Shown here: one piece after another, positions 33,528 to 41,888 of the stretch | How positions within the stretch are numbered: position 1 is the stretch's first letter | Layout: each line of letters opens with the position of its first letter | Assembly: GCF_016924755.1 (NCBI RefSeq) | Contig: NZ_JAFFJX010000004.1 | Span: 62,001 to 126,000, forward strand | Source: Longitalea arenae | Lineage (GTDB): Bacteria > Bacteroidota > Bacteroidia > Chitinophagales > Chitinophagaceae | Direction: 5' to 3' | DNA length: 64,000 bases | Translations under genes and position numbers: made by a program | Notes under the pieces: model-generated | The model's database searches: none | Told to the model about the DNA's origin: nothing | What the model saw: only the letters and a program-made list of their open reading frames with translations

Positions 33528-35672
33528 ATGAAAAAATGGACTGGAATTATTATAGGTATTTTTCTCTCTGTTTCTGTACTCGGAGAAAACGGCTATCGCT
33601 TATGGCTGCGGTATAATACGATTGACAATGCTGCGCTCTTACAACAATACCGGCAACAGCTCACCAGTATCAGTTGTCCGTCTGACAATGGCAGGCTCAT
33701 AGCCGCTCACGAGGAATTGCAAACAGGGCTTTCCGGATTGCTGGGCAAAAAAGTGCCCCTGCAAATGGCGGTCATCAATGGAACCATCATGATGGGGCTG
33801 CCCTCCCACTTGCCTTTTATCCGCACCCTGGTGGGCGAAAGCACCCTGGCAGGTTTAGGTAATGAAGGATTCATAATCCGTACGATCCGGCGCGACGGCA
33901 AAAATGTTATTTTAATTGCAGGCAATAAAGAAGCCGGTGTCTTATACGGCGCCTTTCATTTTCTGCGATTGTTGCAAACCCATCAACCCATTCAACAGCT
34001 GAATATTATCAGCACGCCCAAAATACAGCTCCGTTTATTGAACCACTGGGATAACCTGAACCGTACGGTGGAACGCGGTTATGCCGGTAATTCTATCTGG
34101 GACTGGCAACGATTGCCCGGTTATATCGATCAGCGGTATATTGACTATGCCCGCGCCAACGCGTCCATCGGCATCAATGGCACGGTGCTCACCAATGTGA
34201 ACGCCAACGCCATGATCCTTACAGAAAGCTGGCTGCAAAAAGTAGCGGCGCTGGCCAGCGTATTCAGAAAATACAATATCAAAGTATACCTCACAGCCCG
34301 CTTTAGCGCCCCTGTTGAAATAGGAAAACTTAAAACGGCGGATCCTTTGGATCCGGAAGTGCAACGATGGTGGAAAGAAAAGACCAATGAGATCTACCGG
34401 CATATTCCTGATTTTGGCGGCTTCCTCGTAAAAGCCAATTCAGAAGGACAACCCGGTCCGCAGAATTACCAGCGCAATCATGCCGACGGCGCCAATATGC
34501 TGGCTGATGCGCTTGCCCCACATGGTGGCATTGTCATGTGGCGGGCCTTCGTGTACAGCAACGAATCACCGGAAGATCGTTTCAAACAGGCATACAATGA
34601 ATTCAAACCACTCGACGGACAGTTCAGGAAAAATGTATTGATCCAGGTAAAGAATGGTCCGATAGATTTTCAGCCAAGGGAACCATTCCATCCGCTTTTT
34701 GGCGCTATGCCTAAAACGCCGTTGATGATGGAGTACCAGTTGACGCAGGAATACATGGGCTTTGCCACACACCTGGTATACCTGGCACCGCTCTTTACCG
34801 AAGTATTGAATGCCGATACCCATTCGAAAGGCAGCGGCTATACAGTGGCAGAAATCATCGATGGATCGGCTGACGGCCATAGCCTCAGCGGCATGGCAGG
34901 CGTTTCCAATATCGGCAGCGATATCAACTGGACCGGCCATCCTTTTGGCCAGAGCAACTGGTATTCTTTGGGTCGTTTGGCCTGGGAACCCTCGCTTGCA
35001 CCGGCGCAGGTTGCCAACGAATGGATCAGGCAGACCTTTACCAATAAAAAAGCCTTTGTGGATACGGTACAGCAGATCATGCTGGCTTCGCGGGAGATCA
35101 TGGTGAACTACATGACGCCGCTGGGTCTGCATCATATCATGGGCTACGGCCATCATTACGGTCCAGCCCCCTGGTACGATAAAGCACCCCGTGCCGACTG
35201 GAACCCGGTTTACTTTCATAAAGCAGACTCTGCAGGCCTTGGATTCAACCGTACAGCAACCGGCAGCAATGCGCTTGCGCAATACCAGCCAGCCGTGCGG
35301 CAGCAATATGAAAATATAAATACCTGTCCGGAAGACTTACTGTTATGGTTTCACCATGTGCCCTGGGACCATAAAATGCGTTCCGGCAAAACCCTGTGGG
35401 AAACCTTATGTGATAAATACTATAGCGGTGTGGATTCTGTGCGCTGGATGCAACGCAGCTGGGACCGGATGAAGGATCTTATCGATGCAGAGCGGTTCAA
35501 CGAAGTAAAACAACTGCTGGCGATCCAGGAACAGGAAGCCGTGTGGTGGCGCAATGCCTGCCTCTTGTATTTTCAAACTTTTTCCCGGCGACCCATACCC
35601 GCCGGTTATGAAAAACCGGACAAAACACTGGACTATTATAAGGCGTTGAGCTTTCCGTATGCCCCGCATTGA
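33528..35672 (+). CDS. GH67 alpha-glucuronidase
   Basis: A 714-residue exported enzyme (signal peptide to about residue 20) that removes 4-O-methyl-glucuronic acid from the non-reducing end of aldouronic acids. The domains are an N-terminal alpha/beta domain (about 25-140), a TIM barrel (about 141-455) and a C-terminal helical domain. The catalytic residues known for the family are all visible: acid E306 in KANSEGQPGP and the base pair D380 (GPIDFQ) and E408 (QLTQEYMG), spaced 28 residues apart as expected. It is full length. The gap before it (33398-33527) holds only decayed ATTGGCAA/CCGGC words. Confidence 0.95.
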   Translation: MKKWTGIIIGIFLSVSVLGENGYRLWLRYNTIDNAALLQQYRQQLTSISCPSDNGRLIAAHEELQTGLSGLLGKKVPLQMAVINGTIMMGLPSHLPFIRTLVGESTLAGLGNEGFIIRTIRRDGKNVILIAGNKEAGVLYGAFHFLRLLQTHQPIQQLNIISTPKIQLRLLNHWDNLNRTVERGYAGNSIWDWQRLPGYIDQRYIDYARANASIGINGTVLTNVNANAMILTESWLQKVAALASVFRKYNIKVYLTARFSAPVEIGKLKTADPLDPEVQRWWKEKTNEIYRHIPDFGGFLVKANSEGQPGPQNYQRNHADGANMLADALAPHGGIVMWRAFVYSNESPEDRFKQAYNEFKPLDGQFRKNVLIQVKNGPIDFQPREPFHPLFGAMPKTPLMMEYQLTQEYMGFATHLVYLAPLFTEVLNADTHSKGSGYTVAEIIDGSADGHSLSGMAGVSNIGSDINWTGHPFGQSNWYSLGRLAWEPSLAPAQVANEWIRQTFTNKKAFVDTVQQIMLASREIMVNYMTPLGLHHIMGYGHHYGPAPWYDKAPRADWNPVYFHKADSAGLGFNRTATGSNALAQYQPAVRQQYENINTCPEDLLLWFHHVPWDHKMRSGKTLWETLCDKYYSGVDSVRWMQRSWDRMKDLIDAERFNEVKQLLAIQEQEAVWWRNACLLYFQTFSRRPIPAGYEKPDKTLDYYKALSFPYAPH

Positions 35673-35676
35673 TCAA

Positions 35677-35718
35677 TGTGATAATGTGATAATATGATAA
35701 TGTGATAATGGAATACAG
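35677..35718. repeat. TGTGATAA octad array with GAATACAGGG tail (second copy)
   Basis: Four octads TGTGATAA (third unit TATGATAA) run from 35677 to 35708 and lead into TGGAATACAGGG. The same four-unit array plus tail occurs at 20482-20525. The shared non-repetitive tail means the two loci are copies of one element, not independent slippage. It lies between the GH67 and dehydrogenase genes. Confidence 0.85.
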
Positions 35719-35788
35719 GGGTGGGATGATCTTCCTGGGTTGCCGCGAAGAAAATAACATAGTAGTAAGATATATAAACCTAGTATCA

Positions 35789-36538
35789 ATGAACACAGTT
35801 AACCAAGAAGTAGCGATCGTAACCGGAGGTGGTTCTGGCATTGGCCTGGCCATTACAGAAAAATTTGTGCAGCACAATATCACAACCGTTATTGTAGGCC
35901 GTGACCCAGAAAAACTACACCAGGCTAAACAAAAACTGGGCGCCTTATGTGTACCCGTTGTTGCCGACCTGAGCGACCTGGAAGCGATACCCGCATTGGT
36001 GAAAGAGGTGATCACCCGGTTTGGACATATCGACATCCTGGTGAACAATGCCGGCATCAATATGAAGAAAGAGTTCATCGAAGTGACCAATGAAGATTTT
36101 CAAAAGGTAATACAAACGAATCTGGTAGCCGTATTTGCATTGACCCGCGAAGTGGTGAAGACCATGCTGCCTCATAAAAAAGGAAGTATCATCAATATCA
36201 GTTCCATGGCGGCACAGTATGGCATTCCCAAAGTAATTGCTTATTCGGCTTCCAAAACCGCTATTGAAGGAATGACGCGGGCCATGGCGACAGAATTGTC
36301 GCCCCAGGGACTGCGCATCAATTGTATTGCACCGGGATTTATTGCCACCGATATGACCTCAAAAGCATTTAACCAGGATACGGAACGTAAGAACAAAGCC
36401 CTTGGCCGTACGCCTATGGGCGTAATGGGCGCCCCTTCCGATATCGGGGATGCAGCCCTGTTCCTGGCCACCGCTTCATCCAAATATATTACCGGCGTGG
36501 TATTGCCGGTAGATGGCGGTAACTCCATCGGTTTTTAG
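35789..36538 (+). CDS. SDR-family dehydrogenase, probable fructuronate/mannonate oxidoreductase
   Basis: A 249-residue classical short-chain dehydrogenase with nucleotide-binding motif TGGGSGIG (residues 13-20), the NNAG strand, a serine in INISS, and the YSASK catalytic pair Y152/K156. The C-terminal PVDGG is intact. It lies between two alpha-glucuronidase genes and near mannonate dehydratase, so the best guess is an SDR-type UxuB interconverting fructuronate and mannonate. Gluconate 5-dehydrogenase is the main alternative. I chose ATG 35789 over an earlier ATG at 35702 that would translate the repeat tail. Confidence 0.82.
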   Translation: MNTVNQEVAIVTGGGSGIGLAITEKFVQHNITTVIVGRDPEKLHQAKQKLGALCVPVVADLSDLEAIPALVKEVITRFGHIDILVNNAGINMKKEFIEVTNEDFQKVIQTNLVAVFALTREVVKTMLPHKKGSIINISSMAAQYGIPKVIAYSASKTAIEGMTRAMATELSPQGLRINCIAPGFIATDMTSKAFNQDTERKNKALGRTPMGVMGAPSDIGDAALFLATASSKYITGVVLPVDGGNSIGF

Positions 36539-36549
36539 ATGATTATAAT

Positions 36550-36582
36550 ACGGTTTGCTACGGTATTTCCATAGCAAACCGT
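36550..36582 (+). terminator. 11-bp hairpin after the SDR gene
   Basis: ACGGTTTGCTA (36550-36560) pairs perfectly with TAGCAAACCGT (36572-36582) 11 bp after the stop codon, with inner GG/CC pairs in the loop. No immediate U-tract follows (the next T-run is at 36596). It is either a terminator of non-canonical type or an mRNA 3'-end stabiliser. Confidence 0.5.
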
Positions 36583-36699
36583 TACCATCGGATAGTTTTG
36601 TTCTAATCACTGGCACTTTTGTTTCAGGTAAGCCCATCATCCGATCGAAATTGCGAATTTGCCGCTTCCGTATGATCATCATACGTACATTGTTTTCAT

Positions 36700-39540
36700 A
36701 TGAAAAGAACAGTCCTGATACTACTCGCCTGGGTGTTCAGTCATGTTGCTGTCGGGCAGCAAGCGATCCTTCCCAATAAAGTTCCGGGTGCATTTCCTAT
36801 TGTTGCAGATCAGCGAATTACGCCACTGTATGTAGATGGCGGTGATCACTGGCTGGTGCAAAAAGCAGCTGCCTTACTGCAAATTGATATAGAAAAAATT
36901 ACCGGCCGCAAACCAGACACTGCCCATTCCTTTTCCACGGCTCCTGAAAATATCATCATCATAGGTTCGCTCGATCAGTCGGCGATGATCCAACAACTGG
37001 TTCAATCGAAAAAATTGTCAGCAGACAGCCTTAGAGGCAAATGGGAGGCCTTTCAGATACAGGTCATACGCGATCCGTTGCCCGGTGTTGCCCAGGCACT
37101 CGTGGTTGCCGGAGCTGATAAACGCGGCACGGCCTATGGTGTATTTGAATTATCGAAACAGCTGGGCGTATCGCCCTGGTACTGGTGGGCCGATGTTCCC
37201 GTGAAACGGTCAACCGCCTGCTGGTATAACAGCGCCATCAAACAATACCAGCGTCCGGGTGTGACTTACCGCGGTATTTTTCTCAATGATGAAGCCCCCG
37301 CTTTGTCAGGTTGGAGCAAGGCCACTTTCGGCGGCTTCAATCATTTATTCTATGAAAAAGTATTCGAACTGCTGCTTCGCCTCAAAGGCAATTACCTGTG
37401 GCCGGCCATGTGGGGCAATGCTTTTTACGACGATGATACATTAAATCCAATAGTGGCCGATCGATACGGTATTGTGATCGGCACCAGCCACCACGAACCC
37501 ATGCTGAGGGCACATGATGAATGGCGGCGGTACGGCACTGGCAAATGGAATTACGACAGCAATGAATTACGGTTGAAAAAATTCTGGGAGGAAGGCATCC
37601 GCCGGATGCGCAATTATGAAAGCATTGTTACCGTAGGTATGCGCGGCGATGGCGATGAGCCGATGAGTGAGCAAAGCAATATCGCTCTGCTGGAAAAGAT
37701 CGTAGCGGATCAACGGAGGATCCTGGCGAATGTAACCAAAAAGGACGCATCTGCCACACCGCAGCTCTGGGCTTTGTATAAAGAGGTGCAGGATTATTAC
37801 GACAAGGGCATGCGGGTGCCTGATGACATTACGCTGCTGTTATGTGACGATAACTGGGGCAATATCCGCAAGCTGCCAAAACGAAACGCAGCACCACGGG
37901 CCGGTGGTTACGGCATCTATTATCACTTCGATTATGTGGGCGGCCCCCGCAATTACAAATGGCTTAATACGAACACCATTGCACGCACCTGGGAACAAAT
38001 GAACCTGGCCTATGAATATGGGGTCAACCGCATCTGGATCGTAAATGTTGGCGATCTGAAACCGATGGAACTGCCCATCTCCTTTTTTCTGGATCATGCC
38101 TGGGCGCCGCAGCAATACAGAACCGACCGTTCCCGGGCCTATACCGAAGCCTGGGCCGTACAACAATTCGGCCCTCGGCATGCCAAAGAAATTGCCCGCC
38201 TGCTTGCCCTTTATACCCAGTACAATAGCCGGCGTAAACCTGAGCTGCTGGCGCCGGATACCTACAGCCTGATCAATTACCAGGAAGCTGAAAAGGTAGT
38301 ACAGGAATACAATGCATTGGCAGCAAAGGCGGAAGCCATTTCAAAAGCATTACCAGCAAACGCAAAAGACGCATTTTACCAACTGGTGCTGTTCCCCATA
38401 AAAGCCTGCGCCAACCTCAATGAGCTGTATGTGACCACCGGCAAAAATCATTTGTATGCAAAACAGGGCCGTGCATCTACCAATGCACTGGCTGCCCGGG
38501 TACAGGAACTATTTAACACAGATTCCTTACTAACCAGGCAATACAACCGCGAAATGGCCAATGGCAAATGGAACCATATGATGGACCAAACACATATTGG
38601 CTATACCTACTGGCAGCAACCACCGGTGAATAAAATGCCCCTGGTGAAGACCATTACGCCTGTGGCTGGTGCAAGTATGGGCATTGCCATTGAAGGCTCT
38701 GAACTTGTTTGGCCTGATGATACATCGAAGGCGATACTTCCTATCTTCTACCCGCAACGGCCAACATCACATTATATCGAGATCTTCAACCGGGGCAGTG
38801 CTTCTTTTAAATATGCGGTTCGCTCCAATAAAGCCTGGCTGCGATTGTCATCTGTGAGCGGAGAAATAGACAAAGAAAAGCGCATCTGGATAACGGTAAA
38901 CTGGTCAGCCGTACCGGAAGGTGAGCACCAGGTGCCTGTGATCATTGGCGGCCCCGGCAAAAAAGAAATAACGGTTTATACAGTCATTAAAAAAATAAAA
39001 TTACCGAAACCGGACCCATCCACTTATGTAGAAAGCGACGGCCATATTTCCATAGAAGCCGACAGGTACCTGGAAGCAGTCACTGATACAAATGGCCGCT
39101 GGCTGCAAATTCATGATATTGGCAGAACCGGAAATGGTATCTCTTACCTTTCCAAAGCCAGCCCTGCAGAAGAAGCGCATCCGTCCTCAGCGCACCTGGC
39201 ATACAAACTCTATTCGATTGATTCAGGCGTTACCAAAGTGATGCTCTATTGCTCACCTACCCTGCCTTTTAATGAATCATCCGGACTGCGGTATGCCATT
39301 TCCTTCGATGATGAAAAGCCGCAGGTGGTGAACCTGCATGCAGATAATACAGAAAGGGCCTGGGCGCAATCAGTGAGCAATAATATCCGCATCAGCACAT
39401 CCACACATCTATTACCGAAAGCAGGTATTCACACTTTGAAGATCTGGCCGCTTGATAACGGTATTGTGCTGCAAAAGATAGTGATCGATTGGGGCGGGGT
39501 TCGTAAGAGCTATCTTGGACCGCCGGCAACGGGTAAATAG
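36700..39540 (+). CDS. GH115 xylan alpha-1,2-glucuronidase
   Basis: A 946-residue secreted enzyme with a signal peptide (to about residue 20). The family's N-terminal domain (about 30-165, ending GTAYGVFELSKQLGVSPWYWWADVPV) leads into the TIM-barrel domain (about 185-500: GIFLNDEAPALSGW, GNYLWPAMWGNAFYDDD, IGTSHHEPMLRAHDEW, MRGDGDEPMSEQ). A helical domain and a C-terminal beta domain follow. Unlike GH67, GH115 removes glucuronic acid from internal positions of polymeric xylan, so the two enzymes are complementary. TTTTCATATGAAAA is a palindrome over the start codon, which may be chance. Confidence 0.94.
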   Translation: MKRTVLILLAWVFSHVAVGQQAILPNKVPGAFPIVADQRITPLYVDGGDHWLVQKAAALLQIDIEKITGRKPDTAHSFSTAPENIIIIGSLDQSAMIQQLVQSKKLSADSLRGKWEAFQIQVIRDPLPGVAQALVVAGADKRGTAYGVFELSKQLGVSPWYWWADVPVKRSTACWYNSAIKQYQRPGVTYRGIFLNDEAPALSGWSKATFGGFNHLFYEKVFELLLRLKGNYLWPAMWGNAFYDDDTLNPIVADRYGIVIGTSHHEPMLRAHDEWRRYGTGKWNYDSNELRLKKFWEEGIRRMRNYESIVTVGMRGDGDEPMSEQSNIALLEKIVADQRRILANVTKKDASATPQLWALYKEVQDYYDKGMRVPDDITLLLCDDNWGNIRKLPKRNAAPRAGGYGIYYHFDYVGGPRNYKWLNTNTIARTWEQMNLAYEYGVNRIWIVNVGDLKPMELPISFFLDHAWAPQQYRTDRSRAYTEAWAVQQFGPRHAKEIARLLALYTQYNSRRKPELLAPDTYSLINYQEAEKVVQEYNALAAKAEAISKALPANAKDAFYQLVLFPIKACANLNELYVTTGKNHLYAKQGRASTNALAARVQELFNTDSLLTRQYNREMANGKWNHMMDQTHIGYTYWQQPPVNKMPLVKTITPVAGASMGIAIEGSELVWPDDTSKAILPIFYPQRPTSHYIEIFNRGSASFKYAVRSNKAWLRLSSVSGEIDKEKRIWITVNWSAVPEGEHQVPVIIGGPGKKEITVYTVIKKIKLPKPDPSTYVESDGHISIEADRYLEAVTDTNGRWLQIHDIGRTGNGISYLSKASPAEEAHPSSAHLAYKLYSIDSGVTKVMLYCSPTLPFNESSGLRYAISFDDEKPQVVNLHADNTERAWAQSVSNNIRISTSTHLLPKAGIHTLKIWPLDNGIVLQKIVIDWGGVRKSYLGPPATGK

Positions 39541-39598
39541 TGGGTGCAGTTAGATAAACCATTCACTTTGACAATTGACAATTACAAATTATGCATAT

Positions 39599-40684
39599 AT
39601 GAAAAAGTTATCCATAGTCTGCCTCGCGCTCCTGCTGCTGTCTCATCTTCCGGCAGCAGCGCAAAACACCAGCACCAGGGGGCTCAAAGATTATTATATA
39701 AATTATTTTCCCATTGGGGTAGCAGTTAGTCCGCGCTCATTAACAGGTGCTGATGCGGAACTGATCACCCGGCAATTCAATAGCATCACCCCGGAAAATG
39801 CCATGAAAATGGGTCCTATTCACCCGCGGGAGGATTTTTACAATTGGGCGGCGGCTGATTCCATTGTGAATTTTGCCCAACGGAATGGCATGAAAGTACG
39901 GGGCCACACCCTGTGCTGGCATGAGCAAACACCTGGCTGGCTGTTCAAAGATGCTGCAGGTAACACCGTCAGTAAAGATGTGCTGCTGCAACGGCTGAAA
40001 AACCATATTACCACTGTGGTGAACCGGTATAAAGGAAAGATCTACGCCTGGGATGTGGTGAATGAAGCAGTCGACGATGCCAGCAGCAGGGTATTGCGTA
40101 ATTCATTGTGGTATCAGATCTGCGGGGATGAATTTATAGTAAAGGCTTTTGAATATGCGCATGCAGCTGATCCCAATGCCCAGTTGTTTTACAATGACTA
40201 CAATACAGAGCGGCCTGAGAAAAGGGAACGGATCTACCAGTTGCTGAAAAAACTGGTGGATGCCAAAGTACCCATTCATGGCGTAGGCTTACAAGGCCAT
40301 TGGTCAATTTATGAGCCTTCTGAAAATGAGCTGCGTGCGGCCATTGAAAAATTTTCCTCCCTTGGATTAAAAGTACAGGTCACAGAGCTGGATATCTCTG
40401 TGTATCCCTGGGAAAAGAACCGTCGCGCCAAAAGGCCGGATGAAAATGACAGCTTCACGGCCGAACGGGAGCAACAGCAACTGGAGCAATACAAAAAAGT
40501 TTTTCGCATTTTCCGGGACTATAAAAATGTGATCACCGGTATTACGTTCTGGGGTGTGTCTGACCGGCGTACCTGGCTGGATGAATACCCGGTAAATGGC
40601 CGGAAGAACTATCCTATGCTCTTCGACCAGGAACGGAAACCGAAAAAGGCGTTTGAGGCTGTAGTGTCCTTTAAGCAGGAATGA
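39599..40684 (+). CDS. GH10 endo-beta-1,4-xylanase
   Basis: A 361-residue secreted xylanase with a signal peptide ending near AAAQ (residue 22). The GH10 barrel holds GHTLCWHEQTPGW, acid/base E156 in WDVVNEA and nucleophile E263 in VQVTELDIS, with FWGVSDRRTWL near the end. No carbohydrate-binding module or T9SS domain is present, so it is probably periplasmic or surface-bound and acts on oligomers or decorated xylan. It follows GH115 by 58 bp. I chose ATG 39599 because it starts the signal peptide; an earlier ATG at 39575 reads an ACAATTG repeat remnant. Confidence 0.95.
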   Translation: MKKLSIVCLALLLLSHLPAAAQNTSTRGLKDYYINYFPIGVAVSPRSLTGADAELITRQFNSITPENAMKMGPIHPREDFYNWAAADSIVNFAQRNGMKVRGHTLCWHEQTPGWLFKDAAGNTVSKDVLLQRLKNHITTVVNRYKGKIYAWDVVNEAVDDASSRVLRNSLWYQICGDEFIVKAFEYAHAADPNAQLFYNDYNTERPEKRERIYQLLKKLVDAKVPIHGVGLQGHWSIYEPSENELRAAIEKFSSLGLKVQVTELDISVYPWEKNRRAKRPDENDSFTAEREQQQLEQYKKVFRIFRDYKNVITGITFWGVSDRRTWLDEYPVNGRKNYPMLFDQERKPKKAFEAVVSFKQE

Positions 40685-40724
40685 TCTTCCTTAAAAAATC
40701 GTAACTTTTAAGAAATAATCGCTC

Positions 40725-41852
40725 ATGAAAGGATTGTTTCTTCGGCTGCTATTGCCTGCGATACTACCGCTTGCTGCCTTATCCCAGCATACAAACGAGG
40801 AACACAAAACACTTGCCATAGGCTCCCCCGCACCCGATTTCAAATTACCGGGTACGGATGGTAAAACCTATACCTTATCCACTTTCAGGAATGCGGATGT
40901 ATTGGTTATCATTTTTACCTGCAATCATTGTCCAACCGCCCAGGCCTATGAAGACCGCATCATTCAGCTGACCAAAGACTATAGCGCCAAAAACGTCGCC
41001 GTGGTGGCTATAAGCCCCAATGATCCAAGGTCTGTGCGATTAGACGAATTGGGTTACACCGATATGAGTGACTCTTTTGAAGAAATGAAGATCAGGGCCC
41101 GAAACAAGAAATACAATTTTCCCTATTTATACGATGGAGATACCCAGGCCAGCGCCAAAGCGTACGGGCCGGTTGCCACACCGCATGTATTTATCTTCGA
41201 TAAAACGCGCAAACTGCGTTACCAGGGCCGTATCGACAATGTAGAAAAACCAGGTAAAACACCTACGGAACTAAACACCCGCGATGCTATTGAGGCCCTG
41301 CTGCAAAACAAACCGGTAGCCGTTGAAACCACTAAAGTATTCGGCTGTTCCGTTAAATGGGCCGATAAAAATGCACTGGTAAAAAAAGGATTTGAGGAGT
41401 GGGCCAAAGAACCGGTCACGCTGAATTCAATAGACGAAGCAGGGTTGAAAGAGTTAGTGAAAAACAGTTCAGACAAATTACGTTTGATCAATGTCTGGGC
41501 TACCTGGTGCGGCCCCTGTGTTACGGAATTCCCGGAATTTGTTTCGATCAACCGGATGTACCGGCGCCGGGATTTTGAATTTATCAGCATCAGTGCCGAT
41601 GATCCTGGCAAAAAAGACAAAGTATTGAAATTCCTGCAGCAACAGCAGGCATCGAATACCAATTACCTGTTTTCATCAGATGATAAATACAAACTCATTG
41701 AAGCCATTGATCCCAAATGGCAGGGCGCCCTGCCTTATACGCTACTGGTAGAACCTGGTGGTAAGATCATCTATGGCAAACAGGGACCGATCGATCCGGC
41801 GGAGATCAAACGGATGATTGTAGATAATCGCTTAATAGGAAGATTCTATTAA
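40725..41852 (+). CDS. Secreted protein with two thioredoxin-fold domains
   Basis: A 375-residue envelope protein with a signal peptide (about residues 1-21). Domain one (about 27-190) is AhpC/TSA-like, with the motif C66-N-H-C69-P. Domain two (about 225-370) is TlpA/ResA-like, with C262-G-P-C265 in NVWATWCGPC. Domain one is of the type annotated as thioredoxin-family peroxiredoxin and domain two is a periplasmic disulfide reductase type. Their fusion suggests relay of electrons or joint thiol-disulfide control. It begins 41 bp after the xylanase gene and may be co-transcribed, though its function is unrelated to xylan. Confidence 0.87.
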   Translation: MKGLFLRLLLPAILPLAALSQHTNEEHKTLAIGSPAPDFKLPGTDGKTYTLSTFRNADVLVIIFTCNHCPTAQAYEDRIIQLTKDYSAKNVAVVAISPNDPRSVRLDELGYTDMSDSFEEMKIRARNKKYNFPYLYDGDTQASAKAYGPVATPHVFIFDKTRKLRYQGRIDNVEKPGKTPTELNTRDAIEALLQNKPVAVETTKVFGCSVKWADKNALVKKGFEEWAKEPVTLNSIDEAGLKELVKNSSDKLRLINVWATWCGPCVTEFPEFVSINRMYRRRDFEFISISADDPGKKDKVLKFLQQQQASNTNYLFSSDDKYKLIEAIDPKWQGALPYTLLVEPGGKIIYGKQGPIDPAEIKRMIVDNRLIGRFY

Positions 41853-41888
41853 TGGTAACGTTTCGTTGACGCTGCGGCGGGCGAAAGA

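Noticed and set aside
36693-36706. TTTTCATATGAAAA palindrome over the GH115 start codon
   Set aside because: A/T-rich starts often give such palindromes by chance around an ATG; no second copy was found elsewhere in the window.
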